Source of the DNA: a bacterium
GTDB lineage: Bacteria > Auribacterota > UBA3054 > B51-G9
Reading direction: 5' to 3'
Assembly (NCBI GenBank): GCA_029939815.1
Contig: JAOZSF010000080.1
Coordinates: 1 to 6,267, forward strand
DNA length: 6,267 nt
Shown here: in pieces, positions 1 through 6,267 of the stretch
Position numbering within the stretch: position 1 is the stretch's first letter
How the letters are laid out: each line of letters begins with the position of its first letter
The notes under the pieces: generated by a model
Told to the model about the DNA's origin: nothing
What the model saw: the letters and a program-made list of their open reading frames with translations, nothing else
Databases searched by the model: none
Translations under genes and position numbers: made by a program

Positions 1-3000
1 CAAGGAAACTGGACTATTGAAAATTCTACTGTAATTTCTAATTCCGCAACTATTGACGGCGGTGGATTTTATTTTGCCGGTGCCGGAGCTTCTACTATTA
101 ATGTTTTTAATTGTGATTTAGTTTTGAATTCTGCCGGTGATGACGGGGGAGGAATATTTGCAAACTGCGTTTTAATCGCTACTAATTGTCTCATCAATTC
201 AAACTCCTGCAGTAACAACGGCGGAGGAATAGACACAGAACTTAAATTCACTTTAAAAGATTCTAAAATTATAAATAATTATGCCGTAGACCTTGGTGGT
301 GGAATTTATAATTATGCTCCCGATGCTTCTTTTACATCGCTGATTTACAATTGTATTATTTCTACAAACATTGCTAATAACAGCAGCGGAGGGGGAATTT
401 GCCAGAATAATAGCGCAGTTATTTTTGATAGTTCTGTTATCTCGATGAATAAATCTGCAAATTATGGCGGTGGAATTTTCGCCAATTCAAATAACAGAAC
501 CATATCAATCATCTCGAATTGTACTGTTAAAAGTAATTTCTCTACAGAAGACGGCGGTGGAATTAGAAACGATGGTTTCCTTTTAATTTACGGTTCATGC
601 TTTTCTTTTAACAGTTGCCAAAATGATGATGGTGGCGGAATTTATAAAATAAATCGTAGCGGTCAAATTATTAATTCTACTATTTCCACAAATCGTGCCG
701 CAGATAATGGAGGAGGAATATATTTATCGGCAAACGGAAAACTCGATATTTATAACTGTACTGTCGCTGATAATTCGAGCGCAAGCGGTGGAATTTATAA
801 AGACGGCGGAAGTTCCGGAAATAATATTTTGAATGTTTACAGCACTATCTCTTCCGGGAATTCCGTTTCCGATATCGCCGGGAATATTAACATTATAAGT
901 AATTCCATCTTCCAACTGGTCGGGACAGGGTCATGGACTACCCAGGCAGGCAACTTAAAAACTAACCCTCTCTTAAGAACTCTTGCGAATTACGGCGGGA
1001 TAACCGAAACTCACGGACTTGGATATAAAAGTCCCGCGATAAATAACGGAATAAATCCCGCAAATCTGACTTATGACCAGCGCGGCGCGCCTTACGAAAG
1101 AGTTGTTGACACGGCGGCTGATATTGGTGCTTATGAAGTTTCTCTTGTAAAATGTTCGCTTACGGGAAGTCCTACTAATGGTTTTGCCCCCTTAAACGTT
1201 AATTTCTCAAGTTCAATTATCGGAACAAATTCTTCAGGGGTTTATTACTTCTGGGATTTTGATAACGATGGCACTGTTGACTCTTCCGGTCTAAATTTAG
1301 ACTCTCCGGCTTATTCTTATAACGCTTCAGGTGTTTATTCTGTTAAACTTATGGTCAGCAATCAATTAAGTGAAATTGCGGAAGTGATAAATACTAATTA
1401 TATTGATGTAACTGCTCAACAAATAAGATATGCTTCCCCAATTGGTTTACACATCTCTCCTTTTGATACTTGGGCTAAAGCTGCGACTAATATTCAGGAT
1501 GCCGTTAATGTTTCTGCTGACGATTATTTAATTATTGTTTCTAACGGAACATATTTGCTTACAAGTCAAATTATAGTTACAAATAGAATTTATATGGAAG
1601 GTTATGATGAACCTGAAGATTCTGTAATCGTAGGAAATTCAATTTCAAGATGTATTTATCTCAGTAACAATGCCAATATCTCCGGATTAACCTTCTCGAA
1701 CGGTCATGCTACTGCTACTGCTCAAACTCCCGGGACTGACGGATATGGCGGCGGTGCATATTGCGACGGTTCTTCCTATATTACTAATTGTGTTTTTATT
1801 GATAATTATGCTGCCACACGCGGTGGTGGCGCTTATTGTCGCTCGGGTTCAACTATTCAAAATTCCTTATTCGATAACAATGTTTCCGATTGGCGAGGCG
1901 GTGGTGTTTTTTGCGATAATGGCGGGATTGTTCAAAACTCTGTTATGCAAAACAACATTGCTAATGATTACGGCGGTGGAATTTGTTTGTATCAAGGCGG
2001 AATCGTTTCCAACTCCATTATGAGATACAATAACGCCGCAGGGGCTTCCGGCACCGGTGGCGGTGGCGCTGAATGCTATCAAGGCGGCGAAATTTACGCG
2101 TGTGAAATTTATGAAAACACTTCTGATAACGATGGTGCAGGCATCCTTGTTAGAAATAACGGGAATGCCGTTATCGCAAATTGTATTATCAGAAATAATA
2201 ACGCGGGCGACTGGGGCGGCGGTGTTACTTTTTATTACAATGGCAATTCCATTTTAAGAAATTGTCTTATTATGAACAATAATGCGGATGAAGGAGGTGG
2301 AGTTTACGGTTATTATTCCGGAATTATTCAAAGCTGTACTATTGCAAAGAATTCCGCTCTTTCTGATGCAGGCGGAATTAAATTCCAGGGAACAACTCAT
2401 AGTGTCATCAATTCTATTATTTATAATAACGATGCAACTGATACTAATCATTTAAATTATACAGGAATGAATGCCACATACAGTTGCACTCTTCCGCAAT
2501 TATCAGGAACCGGAAATATTACAAATAATCCTCTGTTTGTTGATTTGGCTAATAATGATTTTCATCTCCTTACAAACTCACCCTGTATAAATGCCGGTAA
2601 TAATCAGACTTGGATGACAGGCGCAACCGACCTTGACGATAACGATAGAATTATTGATTCTATTGTCGATATGGGCTGCTACGAACTCGGCGGATTAATT
2701 TGCTTTTTTACCGCTGATAAAACTTCCGGTGGGCGTCCGCTTACAGTGAATTTTACAAGTTATATTTCCGGCACAAATACATCCTCGATTTACTATTACT
2801 GGGATTTTGATAACGACGGCGTTATTGATGAAGAAGGTTTTACCGCTGATGCACCGTCTTATACTTACACTAATTCAGGCATTTATACCGTAAAATTATC
2901 TGTTAGCAATATTTACAATGAAACCGCCGATTACATTAGACAAAATTATATTACTGTTGCTGACCCGAGATATGTTGCCTACAACGGCAGAAATATTTCG

Positions 3001-4311
3001 CCTTTCCAAAACTGGGAAAATGCCGCGTCAAATATTCAAGCTGCTGTTGATATTTCAGGTGACGGAATGACCATTATTGTTTCTAACGGTTTTTATTATC
3101 AAGCTCATCAAATTGTCCTTACTAATGCTGTTAAAATTGAAAGTTATGCCGGCAGAGATAAAACTTTCATCGTTTCTACTAACTCTTCAAGAGCGTTTTA
3201 TCTTACTGAAGGCGCTTCACTTTTCGGTTTTACTTTTTCAAACTGCTACGCTAACGAAACCGGAGAAGGAGCAAACGGCGGCGCCGTTTACTGCTACTTC
3301 GGAGGATATATTTCAAATTGTTCCTTTGTCGCAAATAAAGCTGATAACTATGGCGGAGCCGTTTTTCTTAATGGTGGAGGAACCGTTCTCTTTTCTTCTT
3401 TAGTCTCTAATGACGCACAATATGGCGGCGGATGCTCACTTAATTCCGGCGGTTATTTATTTAATTGTATCCTATCAAATAATTATGCAAGCTATCGCGG
3501 CGGCGGTGTCTACGACTATAATCAGGGAATAATCAGAAACTCGCTTATCGCAGATAATTACGCTCAAAATAATGGCGGCGGGATTTCTTTTTACAGAAGT
3601 GGCGGATTCGCTGAATCTTGTACCATAAGCGAAAACCATTCCGGAGCCCGCGGTGGCGGAATCTATTCCAGAGACGGCGGAAAAGTCAAAAACTCTATTA
3701 TTATTTATAATACAGCAACTACTGCCGCTAACAGCAATTGGTACAGCGAAGTTACAAGCACCGATTACGGCAGGGAAGTTACTTATTGTAATACCGCGCC
3801 CATATCAGGATTGCCTACCGGAAGCGGAAATAATATTGATTCCAATCCACAATTTGTGTCGATTGCAAATAACAATTTCCGCTTACAGCCTATCTCACCC
3901 TGCATCGATTCAGGAGATAACAGCGCTTGGATGACTAATTCAGTTGATCTTGACGGCAATCCGAGAATTATTAATTTGATAGTTAATCGCGGCGCTTATG
4001 AATCATCTCTAACACCTGTAATTTTAATTGATTTACCAACAACTAATTCTATCTTCCCGTTCAGAACTATTTCTTATGATTTTATCGGAAGAGCAATAAG
4101 CATTAATGGAAATATGTGGCTGACTAACAACTGGCCCGGCGGAATCAGTTACGATTATTTTCTTTCTCAGGAAAGCTGGACAAACAACATAAATCTTCCG
4201 AAACACGGGAATTATGAAATTACATTTTATGGCACAAACACTCTTGGAAATATTACAAATGCCACTATTCGTGTAACAAGAAAACGCGGACAGATATTTA
4301 TGTTCAGATAA
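1..4311 (+). CDS. Giant modular beta-helix/PKD surface-type protein, 5' end missing
   Basis: The reading frame is open from the first base and stops at TAA 4309-4311, giving 1436 residues in the window. The true start and any signal peptide lie upstream. Window-residue layout: beta-helix 1 (1 to about 340), choice-of-anchor-Q-like segment (344-379), PKD 1 (381-471), leader plus beta-helix 2 (475 to about 845), end segment (860-895), PKD 2 (897-986), leader plus beta-helix 3 (990 to about 1285), end segment (1299-1334), Ig-like domain (1337-1427), short basic tail. The composition is rich in Asn, Ser, Thr, Gly and Tyr, with about 34 cysteines, and fits an extracellular protein. Families with this architecture are surface or secreted proteins, some binding or cleaving polysaccharides. 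No catalytic site is evident here, so adhesion or a structural role is the safest inference. No transmembrane anchor, PEP-CTERM signal or autotransporter barrel is seen at the C terminus. A downstream exported-protein gene follows after 29 bases. Confidence 0.93.
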   Translation, partial: QGNWTIENSTVISNSATIDGGGFYFAGAGASTINVFNCDLVLNSAGDDGGGIFANCVLIATNCLINSNSCSNNGGGIDTELKFTLKDSKIINNYAVDLGGGIYNYAPDASFTSLIYNCIISTNIANNSSGGGICQNNSAVIFDSSVISMNKSANYGGGIFANSNNRTISIISNCTVKSNFSTEDGGGIRNDGFLLIYGSCFSFNSCQNDDGGGIYKINRSGQIINSTISTNRAADNGGGIYLSANGKLDIYNCTVADNSSASGGIYKDGGSSGNNILNVYSTISSGNSVSDIAGNINIISNSIFQLVGTGSWTTQAGNLKTNPLLRTLANYGGITETHGLGYKSPAINNGINPANLTYDQRGAPYERVVDTAADIGAYEVSLVKCSLTGSPTNGFAPLNVNFSSSIIGTNSSGVYYFWDFDNDGTVDSSGLNLDSPAYSYNASGVYSVKLMVSNQLSEIAEVINTNYIDVTAQQIRYASPIGLHISPFDTWAKAATNIQDAVNVSADDYLIIVSNGTYLLTSQIIVTNRIYMEGYDEPEDSVIVGNSISRCIYLSNNANISGLTFSNGHATATAQTPGTDGYGGGAYCDGSSYITNCVFIDNYAATRGGGAYCRSGSTIQNSLFDNNVSDWRGGGVFCDNGGIVQNSVMQNNIANDYGGGICLYQGGIVSNSIMRYNNAAGASGTGGGGAECYQGGEIYACEIYENTSDNDGAGILVRNNGNAVIANCIIRNNNAGDWGGGVTFYYNGNSILRNCLIMNNNADEGGGVYGYYSGIIQSCTIAKNSALSDAGGIKFQGTTHSVINSIIYNNDATDTNHLNYTGMNATYSCTLPQLSGTGNITNNPLFVDLANNDFHLLTNSPCINAGNNQTWMTGATDLDDNDRIIDSIVDMGCYELGGLICFFTADKTSGGRPLTVNFTSYISGTNTSSIYYYWDFDNDGVIDEEGFTADAPSYTYTNSGIYTVKLSVSNIYNETADYIRQNYITVADPRYVAYNGRNISPFQNWENAASNIQAAVDISGDGMTIIVSNGFYYQAHQIVLTNAVKIESYAGRDKTFIVSTNSSRAFYLTEGASLFGFTFSNCYANETGEGANGGAVYCYFGGYISNCSFVANKADNYGGAVFLNGGGTVLFSSLVSNDAQYGGGCSLNSGGYLFNCILSNNYASYRGGGVYDYNQGIIRNSLIADNYAQNNGGGISFYRSGGFAESCTISENHSGARGGGIYSRDGGKVKNSIIIYNTATTAANSNWYSEVTSTDYGREVTYCNTAPISGLPTGSGNNIDSNPQFVSIANNNFRLQPISPCIDSGDNSAWMTNSVDLDGNPRIINLIVNRGAYESSLTPVILIDLPTTNSIFPFRTISYDFIGRAISINGNMWLTNNWPGGISYDYFLSQESWTNNINLPKHGNYEITFYGTNTLGNITNATIRVTRKRGQIFMFR
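58..800 (+). repeat. Beta-helix 1 rung repeats (GGG-type)
   Basis: Protein-level tandem repeat inside the giant gene. GGG motifs begin at window residues 20, 49, 74, 99, 130, 156, 185, 211 and 237, with a degenerate SGG at 262, so the period is 25-31 residues (75-93 bases). Between them lies the pattern x-[IV]-x-N-[CS]-x-[IV]-x-x-N, for example the N-C pairs at 117-118, 173-174 and 253-254. This is the expected shape of one coil of a right-handed parallel beta-helix and resembles Pmp-type repeats. The Gly codons vary freely (GGC, GGT, GGA, GGG), so the repeats are old rather than freshly amplified. The leader that should precede the first rung is off the left edge. Confidence 0.85.
1030..1137 (+). 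other. Choice-of-anchor-Q-like segment 1
   Basis: Residues 344-379 run from SPAINNG through TYDQRG to DIGAYE. This is the classic closing signature of proteins annotated with the choice-of-anchor Q domain. It is preceded by the usual NPLL and YGG-x-T-x-TH-x-L stretch (about residues 322-340). It closes beta-helix 1 and is followed directly by a PKD domain. It differs in type from the two later closing segments, which carry W-M-T and D-L-D/N signatures instead of DQRG. Confidence 0.75.
1141..1413 (+). other. PKD domain 1
   Basis: Residues 381-471 match the PKD fold pattern: G-x-A-P-L-x-V-x-F near 389-402, the YYFWDFDNDG core at 415-424, a Y-x-Y-x-x-x-G-V-Y-S-V-K-L stretch at 438-450, and a closing Y-I-D-V-T. 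The DFDNDG run at 419-424 has the D-x-D-x-D-G spacing of calcium-binding loops. PKD domains are extracellular Ig-like spacers, often in carbohydrate-active or adhesive proteins. Here the domain separates beta-helix 1 from beta-helix 2. Confidence 0.88.
1423..2685 (+). repeat. Leader, beta-helix 2 rung repeats and end segment
   Basis: The leader has W491 followed by AATNIQDAV (494-502) and VSNGTY (513-518). This is the usual opening of right-handed beta-helix proteins in which the first strands cap the solenoid. Rung signatures then start at residues 583, 608, 633, 658, 687, 712 (GAG), 739, 765 and 790 (AGG), a strikingly even spacing of 25-29 residues. The first four are exactly 25 apart. Asn-Cys or Asn-Ser pairs recur in every coil. 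The unit closes with SPCINAG (860-866), D-L-D-D-N-D-R (877-883) and DMGCYE (890-895), a variant of the SPCIDAG...DGNPR...DxGAYE ending common in such proteins. Confidence 0.85.
2689..2958 (+). other. PKD domain 2
   Basis: Residues 897-986 repeat the PKD pattern: G-x-R-P-L-T-V-N-F at 910-918, YYYWDFDNDG at 931-940, Y-T-Y-T-N-S-G-I-Y-T-V-K-L at 954-966, and a closing Y-I-T-V. The DFDNDG loop (935-940) is kept exactly. It is clearly a copy of PKD 1: 18 bases spanning the W-D-F-D-N core are identical at 1251-1268 and 2799-2816. It sits between beta-helix 2 and beta-helix 3. Confidence 0.88.
2968..4002 (+). repeat. Leader, beta-helix 3 rung repeats and end segment
   Basis: The leader RYVAYNGRNISPF with W1005, AASNIQAAV (1008-1016) and VSNGFY (1027-1032) parallels the leader of beta-helix 2. 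Rung signatures begin at residues 1093 (GGA), 1118 (GGA), 1142, 1167, 1192 and 1218, a spacing of 24-26 residues. This helix has six rungs against nine in helix 2. The end segment has SPCIDSG (1299-1305), D-L-D-G-N-P-R (1316-1322) and RGAYE (1330-1334). The rungs at 1093 and 1118 read GGAV, closest to the Pmp-type GGA[ILV] motif. Confidence 0.84.
4009..4281 (+). other. C-terminal Ig-like domain
   Basis: Residues 1337-1427 begin with T-P-V-I-L-I-D and carry I-x-G-x-A (1362-1365), W-L-T-N-N-W (1373-1378), S-W-T-x-x-I-N-L (1392-1399), G-N-Y-E-I-T-F-Y-G-T-N (1403-1413) and I-R-V-T-R (1423-1427). From general knowledge this pattern is a recurring bacterial Ig-like module in PVC surface proteins, in which W-x-x-x-I-x-L-x-x-G-x-N-x-I-T-V-x-G-T-N is typical. 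Only about nine residues (KRGQIFMFR) follow it. They do not form a membrane anchor or a known sorting motif. Confidence 0.6.
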
Positions 4312-4340
4312 AATTTATAACGATAACTTTATATAATACA

Positions 4341-4844
4341 ATGAAAACAAAATTATTTATCTTAATCGGATTGGTTATTATTACCGCATATTTTTCTAAT
4401 GCTATGAAAGTTCATCAGGACACCGATTTTACAGGCGAAATTATCACTAATATTTCCGCAGCTTATGCGGTAACAGGTTCTTTTATTTATGTACCGGAAG
4501 CTTCTGATAGTGAACCTGTCCCCTATTGGCAAATGACTAATGAAATTGACGCAGCAGCAATTCCGACAACATCAATTGTAAGTGGTGAATGTGATACAAA
4601 CAGAACAGATATACTTTTCAGTACCAATTTCACTATAAATTCGGTCTATGTTTTTCAGGATTCTACTTCAGCTCAGGGAGTTTTTCTTTATACTAATTCC
4701 GTGATGTTCGATTCTTTCTTCTTCTCATCTAAAAACGCCTCTCATTCCTTTTCGATTGATATCGGAAAATATGACCGACTTGGAATCGCAACTTCAAATA
4801 CAACTTCAACAATAGATTTTTGCTTCGAGGGAAAAAGAAATTAA
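4341..4844 (+). CDS. Small predicted exported protein of unknown function
   Basis: This gene encodes 167 residues from ATG 4341 to TAA 4842-4844. The N terminus has Lys at 2 and 4, a hydrophobic core (5-18) and S-N-A at 19-21, a good signal-peptidase I site before Met22. Export to the periplasm or outside is therefore likely. The mature part (about 146 residues) is rich in Ser, Thr, Asn and Phe, looks beta-rich, and has only two cysteines (84 and 161), which could pair. No family is recognised. It starts 29 bases after the giant gene on the same strand, so co-transcription is plausible. No Shine-Dalgarno-like purine run precedes the ATG; the preceding 29 bases are almost all A and T. An internal start at Met22 (4404) would remove the signal peptide and also lacks a ribosome site, so 4341 is preferred. 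Confidence 0.82.
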   Translation: MKTKLFILIGLVIITAYFSNAMKVHQDTDFTGEIITNISAAYAVTGSFIYVPEASDSEPVPYWQMTNEIDAAAIPTTSIVSGECDTNRTDILFSTNFTINSVYVFQDSTSAQGVFLYTNSVMFDSFFFSSKNASHSFSIDIGKYDRLGIATSNTTSTIDFCFEGKRN

Positions 4845-4873
4845 TTGATCTATCCTTTAAAATCTGTCGTGTT

Positions 4874-6265
4874 TTAAGCAATATCTCCGGCTTTCCTTAA
4901 TAATAATTTGTTCTTATTCGCCTGCTCTTCCGTTAATGTATAACCCCGATAAATTATTACCGCGGAAATAAAATACGTGATAATAGGAACTATATAAGTA
5001 ATCCGGAAAATCATTATCGCCGCGGTCGATGGTGCCTCACCTCCGTGAAATCCGGCAAGCCATAACGCAAAAGCTCCCGTCATTGATCCAACCGCCAATG
5101 CCAGTTTTGTTATAAAACTATTTATTCCGTAAAAAGCACCTTCTGATCTCACTCCGGTTTGCACTTCATCTTCGTCGGCAATATCAGCGATCATAGATAA
5201 AGGAAAAAGCAAGCCGCCGGCGCCGCAAAATCCTATCAGAACCGCCCAGCCGAACATTAGCGCAGTTCCTCCCGGTTTTAACATAAAAAAAGACAATCCG
5301 TAAATAATTCCCGCGCATACAAACGCGCCTGTTAAAACATGTTTTTTGTCAAATTTTTCACCGACTTTTTTCCAAACAGGAAAACCAAGATAAACGGCAA
5401 AAGTATAAACCGCATAAGCCGGGAATATCAAATTTTCACGATTCACCCAATATTTTAGCATAAAAGGCAAAAACTGAACTCCCAGTGTTATTCCCGAATT
5501 AACAATTATCATTGTTAAAGCAAGATTTCTGAACGATTTATTCTGAAAACTTGTTTTTAATGTCCTGAAAAATGACGGTTTATTTTCTGTTTCTTTAATC
5601 CGAAACTTCTCTTTGGTCGTAAAATATGTGCATAAAAGAAGCACACCCGATACTACTCCGAAAATTACCGCTACAAAAATATAACTCAACTGCTTGCTCT
5701 GAAAATGAAGTGAATCCGCAACAAGTTTCATCCCCATTCCGATAAGCCCGCCGATCATCCCAAATGCCAGGTTATAAGCAAAAACCGTTGTGCGTTCGTG
5801 ATAATGCGGTGAAAGTTCACCGCCGAGCGATGCATAAGGAACCCCAACAACCGTAATTGCAGTTGTAAATAATAAATTAGCGGTTACAAGATATAAAAAG
5901 ATGGTTGCGCTGCTTCCCGACGCAAACGGATACCACAGTAATATAAAACTGAATACCAAAACAGGGGTTCCCCATAAAATATAAGGACGGCGGCGACCGG
6001 ATGATGTTACTGTCCGGTCACTTATTACTCCCATCAACGGATCGCTCACGGCATCCCAGAATCGCGGAATTGTAAGTGCGACACCTACCAAAAGAGGTGC
6101 TAACGCGATCACATCGGTATAAAAATACAAAAGGTAAGAAACAACGGCATTAGTTATACATGCCATCCCGAAATTTCCGACACCGTATCCGATTTTAACA
6201 CCGAATTTCAGTTGTAACTCCTCGGACTGCAGCTTAAAATCACTTTTATTAAGTTTTTCTGCCAT
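4874..6265 (-). CDS. GPH-family (MelB-like) sugar:cation symporter, MFS
   Basis: This gene encodes 463 residues, the normal length for the glycoside-pentoside-hexuronide:cation symporter family (MFS_2), with about 12 hydrophobic membrane segments and a cytoplasmic loop near 217-245. Family marks are YGVGNFG (27-33), FYTDV (48-52), WDAVSDPLMG (70-79), SDRT with GRRRPYILWG (82-99), and ADIADEDEVQTGVRSEG (360-376). Asp71 and Asp75 align with the MelB cation-site residues D55 and D59, so Na+ or H+ coupling is likely. The positions matching MelB D19 and D124, which bind sugar, appear to be Ala35 and Gly141, so melibiose is an unlikely substrate and the true one is unknown. Its ATG lies two bases from the window edge, so promoter and ribosome site cannot be judged and a start further upstream is not excluded. 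It converges on the small exported-protein gene with a 29-base gap. The family normally sits in the cytoplasmic membrane and imports glycosides or uronides. Confidence 0.92.
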   Translation of the reverse strand: MAEKLNKSDFKLQSEELQLKFGVKIGYGVGNFGMACITNAVVSYLLYFYTDVIALAPLLVGVALTIPRFWDAVSDPLMGVISDRTVTSSGRRRPYILWGTPVLVFSFILLWYPFASGSSATIFLYLVTANLLFTTAITVVGVPYASLGGELSPHYHERTTVFAYNLAFGMIGGLIGMGMKLVADSLHFQSKQLSYIFVAVIFGVVSGVLLLCTYFTTKEKFRIKETENKPSFFRTLKTSFQNKSFRNLALTMIIVNSGITLGVQFLPFMLKYWVNRENLIFPAYAVYTFAVYLGFPVWKKVGEKFDKKHVLTGAFVCAGIIYGLSFFMLKPGGTALMFGWAVLIGFCGAGGLLFPLSMIADIADEDEVQTGVRSEGAFYGINSFITKLALAVGSMTGAFALWLAGFHGGEAPSTAAIMIFRITYIVPIITYFISAVIIYRGYTLTEEQANKNKLLLRKAGDIA

Positions 6266-6267
6266 TA

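Larger units (their letters stand above)
1141..4002 (+). repeat. Internal tandem duplication of a PKD-leader-helix-end module
   Basis: The block 1141-2688 and the block 2689-4002 have the same domain order: PKD, leader, GGG rungs, end segment. Short exact DNA matches anchor the alignment. One is 18 bases at 1251-1268 and 2799-2816 (offset 1548). Another is 17 bases at 1531-1547 and 3073-3089 (offset 1542). Between the anchors the DNA has diverged while the protein pattern is kept, and the second copy has three fewer rungs. This indicates an old duplication followed by rung gain or loss. Confidence 0.8.

Noticed and set aside
124..126. TTG at 124 as the start codon of the giant gene
   Set aside because: The same frame is open back to base 1 and already encodes a complete rung signature (GGG at residues 20-22) and an Asn-Cys pair at 37-38, so the gene continues off the left edge.
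1706..2451. Overlapping open frames on both strands within the beta-helix region
   Set aside because: They are short shadows of the long repeat-coding frame, produced by its biased repeated codons. They show no domain pattern of their own.
58..3660. Repeated GGCGGTGG-like octamers as recombination (Chi-like) or regulatory sites
   Set aside because: They fall in frame on the Gly-Gly-Gly codons of the rungs and vary in codon choice, so protein constraint explains them.
1..4002. Regular 75-base periodicity as a CRISPR or DNA satellite array
   Set aside because: The DNA units are not near-identical, lie inside one continuous frame and match protein-level beta-helix coils.
4332..4337. TATAAT as a -10 promoter element for the small gene
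   Set aside because: It ends four bases before the ATG, which would place the transcript start inside or after the start codon, and no -35-like TTGACA lies about 17 bases upstream. AT-rich composition explains it.
4855..4878. Possible bidirectional terminator hairpin between the convergent genes
   Set aside because: CTT(T)AAAA can pair with TTTTAAG across a nine-base loop, but the stem has a bulge, is nearly all A-T and overlaps the transporter stop codon. It is too weak to call.

Overview
The window is AT-rich by eye and holds three genes. A very long secreted-type repeat protein gene on the + strand (1-4311) is cut off by the left edge. It is followed after 29 bases by a small gene for a predicted exported protein (4341-4844). 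A sugar-transporter-like gene on the - strand (4874-6265) converges on the pair. No RNA gene, insertion sequence, CRISPR array or convincing terminator was seen, and no stretch over 300 bases lacks a gene.

The large protein is modular. In order it has: a parallel beta-helix region built from about ten Gly-Gly-Gly rungs; a choice-of-anchor-Q-like segment; a PKD domain; a second beta-helix with its own leader and end segment; a second PKD domain; a third beta-helix with leader and end segment; and a C-terminal Ig-like domain. Modules two and three are an internal tandem duplication offset by about 1.54 kb. The rungs follow a 25-31 residue period with a GGG[IVA] signature, an N[CS] pair and a following N. 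They resemble the GGAI/FxxN repeats of chlamydial polymorphic membrane proteins. This protein has no autotransporter barrel at its C terminus.

The leader style (W-x-x-A-A-T-N-I-Q-x-A-V followed by VSNGxY) and the C-terminal YGTN-x-x-G module are, from general knowledge, common in giant surface proteins of the PVC superphylum (Kiritimatiellota, Lentisphaerota, Verrucomicrobiota). That is the best guess for the host, but it is an inference from protein style only.

The surface-type protein and the small exported protein are close enough to be co-transcribed. The convergent gene encodes a 12-helix transporter of the glycoside-pentoside-hexuronide (GPH/MelB) family. A polysaccharide-handling link between the two sides is possible but not shown. 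No previously undescribed system is clearly present. The best leads are the cysteine ladders and duplicated modules of the giant protein, the missing C-terminal sorting signal, and the altered sugar-site residues of the transporter.
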